Shown in pieces: positions 34,917 through 47,703 of a stretch of 64,000 nucleotides of DNA. The position numbers were made by a program, and so were the translations under genes. The stretch lies in the NCBI GenBank assembly GCA_037074705.1, contig CM073593.1, forward strand, positions 65,017,501-65,081,500, written 5' to 3'. The notes under the pieces were generated by a model, which did no database searches, was not told the DNA's origin, and saw nothing but the letters and a program-made list of their open reading frames with translations. Within the stretch, counting starts at the first letter, position 1; every line of letters begins with the position of its first letter. The DNA comes from Zhengitettix transpicula. Taxonomy: Eukaryota; Arthropoda; Insecta; Orthoptera; Tetrigidae.

Positions 34917-36266
34917 GCAATTGCCTCAAAAATTTTGTCTCGATGTACACTAATGATCAGGTGTATATTTTTTTAATTCATTGTTGTAGTACTAAGCTTT
35001 TTGAAAAAATTATTTTTTTCCGTCTAAAACTTCGTGTTACATCATGCTCTACTTTTTAGAACAAATATTTTGTTTACCTAACAATAGCATTCACCGTAAA
35101 GAGAAAAAGTTGTGTGCGCGATAACTGAGGATAATAAATAAACTGGAAGCAGTAGAGACCACTAAAAATGAAAAGGTAATATTGAGCGGCAGGAATAAAC
35201 GTGTGAAACAATATTTTTGTAGAATATTGATTTTCAAGTTAAACACAATCAATGTGAAGCAACGTTTAAGAACGTGTCGTTACAATCATTTGAAAAAGAT
35301 ATAAAATAGAATTTTCCAGTCCTTTTTTTAATGAAAACGTTTCGGTTTTTTATTAACGTATAATTATTAACGTTTCTCGTAAACCAGATACTATCATTTT
35401 GTGATTTGTCAGTCCCACTGCTAATTTAGTTTCGCACGTTTATCTCTGATTATCTCTGGGAAATGTCTTCCATTCGTGACACGTTGCAACTGATAATTAC
35501 CGTCTACGTTTTCACAAATAGTTACTTCAAAAATTTGATTTGAAAATAATTGGGTTATCCTCCGAATGCGCCCCAATGAGTCCATGGTATTAAAGGTCCG
35601 TATTAACATTTCAAGAATCACTCTGTCAAATGATATATACATTTTTTCCGCTGGAGATGAAGGGCCAGAAGTCCAATCCATCCAATATTTTTAACGCTTT
35701 TCCCCTGAATGCTGGAGAGCCATCCGTGTTTACGTACGATATTCATTAGCGCTGACATGGGACAAGCCGCGCAGACGCACTCCGTGTATTACAGCGTATT
35801 AATTGATTGTGCTGTTGCTTGTATCGTCGCCCGAACAGGACAATGGGGCTTTAATTACCAGCCCTGTGCAGCTCTATCGTCCTTACTCAAGCTCAGGCCT
35901 CCAGAATCATCTTGGTGACCAGTAATATTGCCTTGCAACATATCTAATTATACGGAATGCATCATAATATGTGATAACGATACTTCATCTTAATTGCAGA
36001 CCGGAGCCGCATAGGCTAGGCCTCTAATAATGTGGAAATCCCACATATAATATATTCTGTGGTGAAGCCAACCTAAGAAACTGGAATTATTCGTGAACTA
36101 ATAAAATAATAGATCATTTAAAGTAAATGGCAGATTAATCCAACGTAGATGATTATCGTATCATGCTCTAGTAGTTATATTTATCTGAATTCAATATATT
36201 TATAAATATATGAAACAGATCAGTAAAAAAATAATTTATGAACAAAAAAAACAAACAAAAAAGTAA
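34917..36266. other. Stretch without recognised genes
   Basis: Positions 35710-35930 are a GC-richer island with an open plus frame of 69 codons, no domain, and two TTAATT/TAATTA homeobox-type cores. It is a candidate regulatory element. The rest is AT-rich with nothing seen. Confidence 0.35.
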
Positions 36267-36303
36267 CACAACGTTTCGTCCTCAATCTAGGACCTCATCA
36301 GGT
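36267..36303 (-). repeat. Best-preserved hammerhead-like core
   Basis: The minus strand reads ACCTGATGAGGTCC, a loop TAGATTGA, then GGACGAAACGTTGTG. Both conserved core segments, CUGAUGA and GAAAC, are exact. Stem II can form as G-C plus UCC with GGA, with one bulged G. After GAAA comes the CGTTGTG shared by the family. A short A-rich tract lies just beyond the motif. The strand that would complete stem III and the cleavage site (complement of ACGTTGTG followed by any base but G) is not adjacent, so self-cleavage would need a second copy in tandem or inverted. The 40.4 kb right arm is a diverged sister copy. Confidence 0.55.
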
Positions 36304-36324
36304 ATATACATTGCAATAAATTTA

Positions 36325-36364
36325 AACACAAATTTTATTTTGATTTACTCAAAAAATTTGTGTT
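36325..36364. repeat. Perfect 12-bp hairpin
   Basis: AACACAAATTTT and AAAATTTGTGTT face each other around a 16-base loop just beside the hammerhead-like copy. It may be the remnant of that element's other end. Confidence 0.7.
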
Positions 36365-38900
36365 AATTTTTCCTTCACGATTTTATGGTAATAAATTCTT
36401 TCTGACTGAATTGACTGTGATTATGTATTTATAATTGTCATGCTCTAGGTCGAATCGTTGAACTTCTTTTATTGTTGATAACCTTGTTATTGCCTTTTAC
36501 TTTTCCTCCACTTATGCCCTAATATATTTCTCTCCAAGTCTTACGCTTTTTAAGAGAAGCCTCAAACATTTTTTATATTTTATTAGTTTTTATTCCAAGG
36601 AGCCGCTAACCGTTCGAATTTTCCACTAGCCAAACTATATAACAAAACCATCATGGAAATTCACGTAAATGTACTGTCTTGACGCACTGCCGGTTACGGA
36701 CACAAATTATACTACTATATCTTTCAATGAAACATATTCATGTTAAAATTCTGTTGAAAGACAGACAAAGGAAGTTTAAAACTGCTTTTCGGATTCTTCT
36801 TTCAGGATATGGGAAAGATTTGACAATATTCTATTCTTATTTCAATTATGTCTCACAAATTATTAATGCAATTTTGCTTAATTTAACATAAGCTAAAAAT
36901 AAAATCGACATTCTTCTTTCTCCTCATGTAATTGTAACACGTTGAATGAAGTTTTTTAACGCAATATTTTTTAAAATAATACAGATATACAAAATTAAAC
37001 CCGAAAGTACACGTTAAATGTTTTGATATAATATCGCTGTGAAAGAAATTCAGTCCATGTGTTACATAACATGGATTCATCTTAAAATTTTGGCTGAACT
37101 ACACCATACAAGGCTTTGTCACGATAAATAACCATTTCACAAGAGTCTCTCCTCAATTCTCAGGTCTCTTTCGTCACTTAATTTCCATCACACCCCTATA
37201 TTTCCCTCTTCCACTACACCCCTTTTCTAATTACAATAATGTTCATAATTATCATGCTAAATAAAGTTAGTTCTGATTAATGAAAAGCCACAGGTCGGCT
37301 TTCAGTACCTCATTATTATTAAGATTACAAACGACCTACTAATCCAGAATCTGCTCATTCAAAATAAGGACGGATCATAAAATTCAAGTCTTTAAGTCCC
37401 TGTAATTTCTTTTATTTCCGAAACCATTTGGAGAGTGGAATAGAAAAGGATTTTTGTAGACTGTCAGTTGCAGTTATTCATGACGAGATTGATTACAATT
37501 TGGCAGCACAGCTTCCTCCCTTCTGCTGTCCGCAATAAATCGGCAGAGCCTGCTAATTGGAATCGTCCAATTACAACACCCTCTGCGGACAATCCTATTC
37601 TCGGTCCACTTGTTCTTGTGGGCCAATCCAGCCTTTTCCGGCGACAGCGGCCCACTTCAAAGAATCCTAATCTGTGACAGAGCGGCAAAACAACCGCAGA
37701 AGCTCAGTTCTGAGAGAGACTTCATGCTGGCCCCCTGTCATCAAGCTTCATGCCAAGCCTCCAAGCCGTGAAATACACGTGTGTATAAGGCGGACCGGAG
37801 GAATTCTGGGAAAAATCTCAAGCTCCAACCCACAAGTACTCGTACTTGCTTAGTACTCAGGTGATTGAAGTGTAGGGTTTAATGACTTGTACCACTAAGT
37901 TCTTAAGTAAAACGTCAGTGGCGAAAGTTAACATATTGGAAAAGCATAGCGTCATGAATCTCAAATGAACTCACATCCAGCCACCAATCAAAAACCGCCA
38001 GGTCAATGAAGTATAAATTCAAACATACGTTACTTATTAACCTCTCCCTCATTACATTTATCACAGAACCGACAATAAATTCAAACCTCTCCAGTCATCG
38101 AAATGACGTACTTAAGTGCCAAGAGCCCGACCGATGTGATGCTCTAGGAACTTTTCTGAATCACATTCATGCGAACTTCCCAGTAGGTTCCTTAAACTAT
38201 AGACAGCGGGCACTCGTTAAAATTTCTACCTATCAATTTCGTTCAAATTCAATTAAGGTACATCAAAACATATATGACCCTAATGCAGCTTATTATTCAA
38301 CAATAAAACTCTGGACATAATCGCCTTGCTAACTGGAGGACGATACTATTTTATTAATTATATCTATTTTACGTTACTAGAATTACAAAGAGTGAAAATA
38401 AGTAAAAACGATAAATTTTTTATTATTTAGCACAATTTTGATCGCAAATTATTTTTTGGTCGCGTAAAAACTATTTTAAAGGTTTTATAAATGAATATGG
38501 CTTTATGTAGTTAAAAAGTTCTGTACCTAAGAAAAGAAAATAATAATTTACTGTGTGCTACTAAATTATTAATATTCCATAAAGGTGTCATATTTATTCT
38601 CCTTTAAACCCATTACTTCTCTGTTTTGAGTTCTACAAAGCCGTGAAAACAGATTAATAAATAAAAATAAGATTAAATGCCAAATTACTTAAGCTATGAT
38701 CCTTAAAATATAAATGATTTAATCATCTCCATAAATTGGGAACAAACTTTTGCCATCAATAAATATTTTTGTCTTAAGATATTTCAATTTTTCAATTACA
38801 AAGTTCCTATTCAACTATCTTCAGTTTTATAATTCACTTGGTCGACCACGTAGCCTATAATTTGTTTGTTAATCAATCTATCATATAAATATAACAGGTT
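36365..38900. other. Stretch without recognised genes
   Basis: Positions 37500-37800 are a GC-richer island with complementary frames on both strands and no domain. It contains an AATTGG-AATCGTCC-AATTAC block and is a candidate regulatory element. The frame at 38006-38320 has no recognisable product. The rest is AT-rich. Confidence 0.35.
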
Positions 38901-39040
38901 GGTTATGAAAATTAATAATAAGATAACGTAACCAAATACAGATAAAAGAGGTGAAGAAAGGACCGAGGTTTACAGTAACATTGTGTGGTTTTTACATCAT
39001 CAATTCTTTTGTCTGTATTTGGTTATTTTATCTTATAACC
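38901..39040. mobile_element. Foldback element related to 34.4 kb
   Basis: The left arm starts GGTTATGAAA and includes GTAACCAAATACAGATAAAA. The right arm includes the complement TTTTGTCTGTATTTGGTTA and ends CTTATAACC. The middle reads GGTGAAGAAAGGACCGAGG, then AACATTGTGTGGTTTTTA, which lines up with the right arm and flank of the 34.4 kb element (CCTGACGAAAGC, GAAACGTTGTGTGG, then a T-rich tail with TTTGT-TGTATT). The GAAACG segment is mutated to TAACAT, so this copy is dead. Confidence 0.6.
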
Positions 39041-40356
39041 AATTATAATGTATTGATGATTAAAGTTTTAATTGTGACGGCATTGTTGACCCAAAAACCT
39101 AGTTCAAGGACAGAATTCAATGTTTCTTTTTGTTCATTTAATACAGCATCGTCTTGTTAAATTTTGTATTGAGTGGAACTAAATCGCCATTCTTTTCCAT
39201 ATATATAATCGACAATTAAGTTTGTGAATAATGGCAATAACGCCTATTTTAATTTTTACAATATTCTGGACACTGTTTACAAACCCTGAAACCTTTTTTT
39301 CCCTCTATAGCGTTGTAGCTTCGTTTTAAAAATGTGCCCTGGTGCTCCCCGCTGACGTAGTGAGATTGATGGATTAGCTGCGGGGAAATGGAACATTGGC
39401 TCATCCATTAATAGTTCTCAGTCATGTCATAGTCAACACCTCCTTTAATAACCGTAATCACACATCGTAGAATTGACCACCGTGAAAGCTCAACCAACAG
39501 AAATTTCGACAAGGAAAATAAGCACATAGTCGTGAATCTGTCCCGTCCAAACACAACCTCGTTCCCTTTGGACGCCTTCAATGGGCGAGGGGTGGAAAAT
39601 TATTGTGAACCAATAATTTATTTCACGCCGATGCCGAGAAACAATGTTTGTTTGTAACTGTGTGAAGTAAATAAGCGGATCAGAATCGTGTTCAATAAAT
39701 CAAATAAATAACAAATTTAGATTACGTTTTGATAAACATTTGCATGGGATTTAAAAGTAATTAATTCATCACGTTTAGTTAATTATAAACCAAAGGAAAC
39801 AATCAATTTATCCAAATTTTGACACTAGATATCGTTATTTATTGGTTTTATTACATTGCATTCAATTAAATAATAACATCCGTTACTTATTAACACCATT
39901 TCCAACCATATTACAATTTACTATTATTATAAAGAAATGAAACACGGTCAGAAACAGTCTGAATTATTTATTTCCTGATTTATTTAAATAATTTACATTA
40001 AAAAGTTAATAAAATTAAATCTTGAAAAACTACCTAAAATATAAATTATATGTCAATTTAATAATTTTTTGATTAATATGTTTACAATACCTTTTAACGT
40101 GTTTCTTTGCAATATATGACACCTGAATAGATCCCAATTATGCGGAATAACGTTTTACTTTAATTTTAATTGCAAAGAGAAATATATTTAAATCTTAATG
40201 TGACCTTTAATTAATGAAGTGAAAACATTTATTCTGACTGTTTTTGTGCTCATTACATTATTTTGTACTTTTTAAATCTTGTCCAATTTAACGATTATTC
40301 CGAAAATAATTGATAAACAAAGGAATTATCAGGTAACATAATAAATAGATAAATTT
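39041..40356. other. Stretch without recognised genes
   Basis: Positions 39340-39620 are moderately GC-richer. Otherwise AT-rich with nothing recognised. Confidence 0.4.
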
Positions 40357-40747
40357 ATTTGACTTTAATAAAATAAAAAATGTATAAACACAGGAAAATT
40401 AGTCAGATGCTAGTTTATTAAAAAAAAACTTAAAATTGAAAACGTTTCGTCATCAAGTTATTAATTCATCAGGTGTAATTAATTTCCATGAATTGCCACT
40501 TTATTCCATAAAAATTTAGCCAAAAATTATTACTTTTATAAATGAACTTTACTTAAAATATCAAAGACTTGTCTCCTTCCTTGGCTAATCTGTTATGGAA
40601 TATTGAGGAATATCATCCCAATTAATTACAATAATATACACCTGATTAAGTTCTAGATTGAAGTTGAAACGTTGTGATTTTTTTTTAAATATATTAATTG
40701 TGAGACATTTGTTTGTGTCTTTATAACGTGTAATTAAATTTGACTAT
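40357..40747. mobile_element. Foldback element with two hammerhead-like arms
   Basis: The left arm (40383-40522) and right arm (40582-40722) are inverted and diverged. The left minus strand reads ACCTGATGAATTAA, then GATGACGAAACG. The right plus strand reads ACCTGATTAAGTTC, loop TAGATTGA, then AGTTGAAACGTTGTG, and is clearly homologous to the 36.3 kb copy. Deeper pairing is seen between CCATAAAAATTTAGCCA and TGGCTAATCTGTTATGG. ATTTGACTTT (40357) and ATTTGACTAT (40738) could be a target duplication with one mismatch. Neither arm keeps a complete core: the right arm has CUGAUUA in place of CUGANGA. Confidence 0.65.
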
Positions 40748-43602
40748 GAATTTCCCTGTATTACATCAATGACGTAAATTTTTGAAAAACCAAAAATTAA
40801 GTAATATGGTTTTATTGTATAATACGTATACATGTAGAAGTAAAGAACCATAATTATGACGGCATAGTGGTTTTTTCTGGCATTATCATTCATATCGGAA
40901 TGAAAAATGATAATATTAAAAATTATTAAATGAAAATAATAACCACAGTAGCGATGTGTCATTGTAAAACTTGAGATTTTCCTATACGGCATATTTTTCA
41001 TTTCGTATATTTATTAAGCATAAAAATTTGAGTAACCGATGCATATAAATTCAAAGTAAGAGGTGATAAAATTAATTGCATTTGCTGGTAAAAAGCTACG
41101 CTTTTTTACTTGAAATGTAAACATTTATTTGTCAACAGCAAAATATTCTTAACCAATCGATTTAAACGAGCAATCAATTTTGGGTTCTTTAATTACACGG
41201 TGATGTTATAATACTAAAGTATGGAAAGTTCCTAATTTTTTTTGTTAATGGCCACGAGAAGACCGCGTGTTAATCCAGGTTTAAATTAAAAGCACAATAA
41301 CGTCTCCTCGAAGTACAGTGGCAATACTTCTCTTCCTTTTTCTAATATCCGTAGCAATCATCCAAGCAGTCCTTAGCAGTAGGCGAGGTTGGAAAAGCTA
41401 CGACCCCTTTCGTGCCCCAAGCCCTACGGGGCCAATTTGCTTCTTCCCTGCCAGGTTGTTCTGTTTCCAAGTAAAGATCCTTCCATCCCGTTCCTACGAG
41501 GTTATACCTGGGGAAGATTACAATCACATTCGATAAATTTCTGCCACGTCTCGTAGTACTAATTAACCACAGAAGACAGAGAGAGCTGATTCAGTAGACT
41601 GACGTGCTTCAGAAATTGTAAAACATGCACCCGATTTCGTAAACCCTTTGTCAAGGTGTTTGTTTCAGTTACACTACTGTAACATCAACGATGCACGATG
41701 CTGTCAGCGGCTTCTGTTATGTCAATTATCTCTTGGAAGAGAGCTGTAAATTGTGACGGTTTAATGTACGGAATCGTTAAACTGAAACCTGTCGTTAAAA
41801 ATGAGAGTTTTTTTAAAATACATGACCATTTAAGGAATATAAATACTGTGAAACAGATTGTTTCCCCTTAACGCGTCAATTATATTATTATTCATCAGGT
41901 TTCGAATTATTGGCAAGTGGTGACACATATCGAGAAGTGTTTTGTGTATTCCATTGGAGAAAAGTTAAGTAGATCTATCTACGTCTATCTTGGGAGTTTT
42001 CAGGCTCTAGCTCGGTGTTCTTCCTTCCACTGAAGACGAAGGGATTTTTCTTTCTGTGGTAAACGTATAGTTAGAAAGAAATAGCATGGCGTCATGGATA
42101 CACAATAGAAGAAGGGGAAGATGTAGGGGAGAATTGTCGTCAAGTGGGAACTTACTCTTGGAGGAGCGCTACTATCATTCTTAAAGCCATTAATTAATTA
42201 CTTACTAACGTGATGTACAGACAGCTGCAAGGTATTTTTACCACACCCTGTACTTGACACCTCTTAGTTTTTACGGATGATATGTTCTATGTACAACTTA
42301 TTCTGAACTCAACACAATGTATTTCCTTGCGTCCATTTTGTGCAGAAAGATTTTACACTACGTAGTTGTCGTGACAAAGCTACGTTTTAAACTCAGCTCC
42401 CGCCTACCCCCACTACAGTTACATGGCAGTGAACCACTGCGTATCATATGTATACACGACTAGCTATTTCTTTCCTAAACTATCTGTTTCTTTCATTTCT
42501 ACGACCTGCTTTTCTTTGATCCAATCATTTCGCTCAAGTGCCCTTCAGTTACGTTACCTTATTCTCCGATAATTCTATTTTTTATCTCTTTCTTGCCCTT
42601 CATCAGTTTGTCACAAACATTGCTCGCATTTCTCCTTGACCTCTGCGCAACTTACTCTTTTTCACATGCAATGGAACACCCCAAAAGTTTCTCTGTACCT
42701 TTCAACAACAACAACAGTCATTTCTCGTAATACCAAAATCAAATGTGAAACGTTCTGATAATAGTAAGAAGAGTTTGGAATTTTTCTATTGTGTTCTTGT
42801 CGTTAATGATTTTTTGCCTTCTCGCCTTAATTTGAGCAACAGTGATGTTGCGATCAGCGACTCCAAAGTTACAGAAAACAATACAGATGTTCTTCCCGGT
42901 GTCGGGACAACAGTTGTAACCCCACCTCCCCTTAAACGTCGTGTCGGCAGGGTATCGTTGTCTTTTAAAATTGTTTTTTTAAGTAAAACTTTTTCGTACG
43001 CTAGAAACTTGGAGACTAACCATTTAATTCGTCACTAAATTTTTTGCAATGCTGCCAGGCAAACGGAAGTAAAGAGCGAGAAAGGAATATATAGAAGGAG
43101 AGATGAATGGTAAACCAGCGAGCTTGTTACACAACAATGGTGACGTAACTTGATGTGTAGATGTTAACTTTCTCTCACACACGAATATATAATTTCATAT
43201 TTTACCGTCATTTTAAAATTATTTACCTGCCTGAAAGTCTTATAATATTAACAGCAAAAAATTATTTATTAACGATAAAAATGTAATATAATAAAATTAA
43301 TGTAAATTAAATAATAAATATATTACACACAAAAGAAATAGAAAATAAAATAAAGATAAATGATGTAGATGGACTAACTTAATTCATATTACATATATGT
43401 ATCAATAATTATTATTTAAATAATAATTCAATAAATTGTTCCCGGTTGTCGCCAGGCAAAAAATATATTCATATCAAAACGATTGTATTGTAAACTTTGC
43501 TTGTTATATAATATATATCTATTAACACCCAGGTTTGGTCTTTTAGATTCATATCATTAGGCTTCTAACGGTAATTTAGAAATTTTTGCCAGCAATATAA
43601 AC
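40748..43602. other. Stretch without recognised genes
   Basis: Positions 41300-41540 and 41980-42110 are GC-richer. The frame at 41318 looks hydrophobic at its start but begins with GTG, not ATG. The frame at 42745-43038 likewise starts with GTG and has no domain. Nothing is supportable as a gene. Confidence 0.4.
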
Positions 43603-43789
43603 AATACTTGTGATGATGGAGCGTAGATTTTTCGGGTGTAGAGTATGAATAATTTATTCACTGGTCACTTCGTCGCCAAAACACAACTTTCACATGAAGA
43701 CGATGGCTAGGACAGCCATTGAAACGTTGTGCCTTGACGACGCAGTGACACGGCTGGAAGCCCGAAAAGAAATTATTAATACTTGTGAT
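43603..43789 (+). mobile_element. 163-bp insertion with 12-bp target duplication
   Basis: AATACTTGTGAT occurs at 43603-43614 and again at 43778-43789, exactly flanking 163 bases. The interior is an imperfect palindrome: TTTTCGGG (43629) faces CCCGAAAA (43761), GTCACTTCGTCG faces CGACGCAGTGAC, and CACAACTTTC faces GAAACGTTGTG. At its centre ATGAAGA is followed by GATGGCT, loop AGGAC, AGCCATT and GAAACG. This is a hammerhead-like core with a strong stem II and one substitution (A for C3). A 12-bp duplication points to target-primed or staggered-cut retrotransposition, not a TA- or TTAA-type DNA transposon. No coding capacity. Confidence 0.75.
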
Positions 43790-44720
43790 TTACGTAAAAT
43801 GTTTGACGGATTTGCAGTTTCCTCGGAAAATTATTCTTCTTACTTTAACGCCAGATCTGTTTAAGTGCAAATTAAGCTGAAACGCTTTGCGAAACAATGT
43901 ATTACTTGACTCGATTCGAAATCGCAGTTGGAAACGACCGAGATCATAAACACGGCTGTAGTACAATATTTTGTAATCAAACGGATGAACGAGACTTTAC
44001 TTCCTTCGATTGGAAAACAATTGAGCGAACAGAGCAAGATGGCTTCTACGACTCGGCGAAACGACTGACTTTATGAGCAATTCCAGCCGTCGCATTGTCA
44101 CACTTTTAACAATTCAGCGAACAGCAACAGTAAAGAGCGCATTAAACTGCCTATAATGGCGTGCGACTGTTGGACGGGCAATAAAACGTCTACAAGTTCA
44201 ATATTGTACCGTTCTTTGACTCTCTTTATTGCGGTATCAAACTTTCCATTCTGACGTAATTATGGAACACGTAAAAGTTTCTATATAGACCGCTCGGGGA
44301 GGTAAAATCGATGCAGTAGCACAGTTGACCTCCTTTATAGTGAAATAACTACAATATCGCGAAACGTTGAGATACTCTTCGACTGTCTGGCTTCTTACCT
44401 TTTACATAACTGAAGACGTATAAACAAAAAAAATGAGTTTTTTGTGTTCGAGGATCCGTATGCATATTTGATTTTCATAAAATGACAGGTTCGGGTATAT
44501 TAATGTAACTCATGTAATCGCAATTTAATATTCCAGTAATAGAAAAATATTAAGGGGGTGGAAAATATTGATTACAGTTAACTTGAAGTAAACAAATTTT
44601 TCCATTGACAGTATATGGTCCATTTTTTATTTAATCAGTTCTTTATATAAATGATTTTTTTTAAAAAAAAATTCTTTGTTACAATAATTTTATCTTCCCA
44701 ATAACCTCCGGGAGCAAAAA
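43790..44720. other. Stretch without recognised genes
   Basis: Positions 43990-44260 are moderately GC-rich with no long frame. Nothing was recognised. Confidence 0.4.
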
Positions 44721-45025
44721 TTGACATTTAAAAATTTAATTTACCAACATTGTGAACCTTTATCAGGTTTGTAATAAAATTACTAAATTTTAGATATAAA
44801 TATACAAAGATATTAGCTATTAGTCAAAGATAAAGTAACAAAGGTAAATGGTATAAATTACTATTTATCTTTGTTATTTCATCTCTTTTATATAATTTTT
44901 TTACTATTAGCGAATGTCTTTCTACATTTATATCTTCAATTTAAAATCGGTACTGTAAACATGCTGAGTGTCTGCATTAGGACTGAAGCATGCTGTTGAA
45001 TTAAATTATAATGGTTAAATGTCTG
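44721..45025. mobile_element. Foldback element, about 300 bp
   Basis: The inner arms GATAAAGTAACAAAGGTAAA (44830) and TATTTATCTTTGTTATTTC (44862) are inverted with few mismatches around a 9-base loop. Pairing continues outward: TATAAATATACAAAGATATT (left) with TGTCTTTCTACATTTATATC (right), and TTGACATTTAAAAATTTAAT with TTAAATTATAATGGTTAAAT. The left arm on the minus strand contains CCTGATAAAGGTTC, a CTGANGA-like half with G8 changed. It is longer and older than the 34.4 kb element. Confidence 0.6.
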
Positions 45026-45299
45026 ATTTTAGCCTCATTCCTAATTTAAAATATACAGACTAATATTATTATTATCTTATGAAGTCGGCCATACACTACA
45101 AATTTTTGGTTTTACAAGCGCAGAAAATAATTGGGAAGACCGAATCGCAGAATTTTTATTTCTCCAAATGTCAGTTATTTACCACTATAGAGAAGTCTTT
45201 TTCCGAATATTTTCTGAAAAACGAAAAAAAAAATTGTTTATGCAGTTAAACTCAGGTTTAGGAGTGTTCGACATTTTTAACGGCACTTCGATGTAAATA

Positions 45300-45660
45300 A
45301 AAACCTCCTAACTGCTCTGTATAACAACGAAAAAAAGTTTCATCCATGTTGGTCCCAAGTTTTTTCATGAGAAAAGCGAAAAATATTTTCGTTTCGGATT
45401 GTCCGCTATTTTGCCTCTATATGGCGAATGTCAGTTGATTGTCATAAAAAAAACCCTGCCGCGACTCTAGATAAGAACAAAACATAGTTTAATCTAAATT
45501 TTGTTGTTGTGAAAATCCACCATTTTTTTTCAATGGATGGATTTTATTTATCACTAGAAAATCAGTCTTACAGCTCTGCATAACAAGAAAATAGTTTAAT
45601 CACTAAAAGTTCCGTTTTTCATTTGATTAACGAACGTCTGATATTGCGTCTCACGATTTC
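45300..45660 (-). repeat. Degenerate repeat cluster, GCCATAT family
   Basis: Three loosely spaced units start GCTCTGTATAACAACG (45314), ACTCTAGATAAGAACA (45465) and GCTCTGCATAACAAGA (45573), each followed by an A-rich then GTTT-A-TC segment. The complement TTCGTTGCTATACAGAGC is seen at 48612 and a close variant at 54799. A GCTATTTTGCCTCTATATGG segment at 45407 echoes the CCGCCATATT hairpin at 54.8 kb. This appears to be one dispersed repeat family. Confidence 0.45.
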
Positions 45661-47703
45661 ACATACTCAAATTTTTTTAAAAAAAATCATTTCATATAAC
45701 TTTTATACATTCAAATTTCATTGCGTTTTGACACTTACGAATATACGAAACTAACGTGACTCCACCAGTGCTTCTATACTTTTCCAGTTATCAATAAAAT
45801 AAAATATGTTCCTCACCTTGTGATACCTTTTATAGATTGTTCTTATAATCTTATAAAATGTTATTCCAGTTGATTATAAGAGGGCCTGAGTTATAGTTTG
45901 AAATGAATGACACTGTAATAATTATATTTTAAACGGTCAAATTTTCTTTTAACCGAATCGAAATTATAAATCTCAGATTAATTATATGAACCGGGATTTT
46001 TTTTTCGTTTTACGTAAAATTTATGGAACGATTCTTCTCTTAAGAAGTAAATAAGTTTGAGACTTTTTAAATTACACCAAAAAAAATTAATATTAATAGG
46101 CGAGCATAATTTAAGTATGTCAATTAATGATAATTATAAAATCCCTAAATTTTAATTTTTATTCGCAGATGATCCTTTCATCAAAGTAAAAAAGGAACTA
46201 ATTCTGATTATTGTAATTATTGTCACAGGAATAATTACAGCTCATTTGTTATTCTATTGTGGCTCCAGTATCAAGAAGTAATTTAACACATGTCTCCGGA
46301 CAAAAAAAGAAGGGTGTACGGGAGTTTTATGACTCCGCAGAACAATGTTCCATTCAAGAGAATGCAGTCTGTCTCGCTTCGGTTGTAATCCCTACATCAT
46401 TCACACTTTCCCCCTTTACCTTCTTCCTTTGGGCCTCCCCTGGGTAACATATAACAGCCAAAGACTAAGGGCTACGGTTTCTCCCGCTGCTCCGCTGAAC
46501 ATTTCTATTTCTCACGGAGAAAAGTTACGTGTACGGATTCTGCCTACCTTTACTGCATATAAACGCACTAAAAACGCTACAAATACATTTAAGAAACGGG
46601 AAAATCTCATGCCTCACTACGCCTCGCTAAAATAGAAGGGATGTGAGCCGTATGAGAATCGTGTCCTGAAGAACCACGCCCACGGTCCCACTTTTAAATC
46701 CCTATAAAAAATTAGATTTTTCATACTGTAACAGAATCGAAAAATGGTAATATTTTTGGGAACTGGGACATGGTTTTAAACAAAGACTGTTCTTTATCAC
46801 TTATTTAAAACGATTAATAATAAAATTTCAGAGTTCTCAATTGTATTTTAATATTTACTAGGTAATTTTTCTCGATCAGTGAAAAATTGTAATAATGTGA
46901 TAGTAAGTAGAATATTGCATGAAGAAGTCACTCGATAAAGAAAAGTCACGTCAAACGAAACTGTCTCGGCCTCGCCTACATCTGTTGTTAAGGCGACGGA
47001 ACTTAAACGTCGTGGACGTGAACTCTATCGGAGACGACATGAACTAGTTCAACAACGTCTGTAATTTTTTATTACTTTCTCCTACTACAAAACTTTCCTC
47101 TGTATTACCTACGAATTGCAGTTTTTTATATAGACCCATTTCTTAAAGTGACAAAAAATGAATTTTTGCAATATTAAATTGATTAATTGGTTTCTATAAC
47201 ATCTTCGGTCATTTAATTTATCACCATAAGTCAGAATAACGAAGCGTGTTGATTAAAAAAATTATCAAAATTATTTTTTATGCTCTACGTTTTAAATAAT
47301 AATAATAAATTCATAATTGGCTAATGCAGAAACGTTCTACAATTAATTTTATAAATCCTCTAATAAAAGTATTTGTTGTACAATTTTATTCCATGGTTTG
47401 CATCGTGCGTTTTGATCATTTTTAATTTCACCACAAACAGTTACCAATTATTGTTCGTAATATTCTACAAACCAACATTGTCTGCACCCTCCTAAGCTTT
47501 TATTGTTTTCTAAAATTTAATTAACACACAGAGACAATGTGAGGTCGAGGAAAAGTGATTATTCGCAGCTTCTGCGTAGATTTGTAGCCACTATTTGCTA
47601 CTGAGATGATATCAAAGGAATAGAGGATAAAAAACACAGCAGTACAGCGTTTATTTTAACACTTGAATTAAGCACCAGTAGTGGCTGCATTCACCAGAGA
47701 CTT

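Noticed and set aside
41318..41536. 72-codon frame beginning like a signal peptide
   Set aside because: It starts with GTG, no ATG or convincing acceptor precedes the hydrophobic part, and the rest has no domain.
46960..47070. Open basic frame rich in Arg and Glu
   Set aside because: Fewer than 45 codons, with an upstream stop and no clear splice acceptor. It may be a transposon scrap but I cannot support it.
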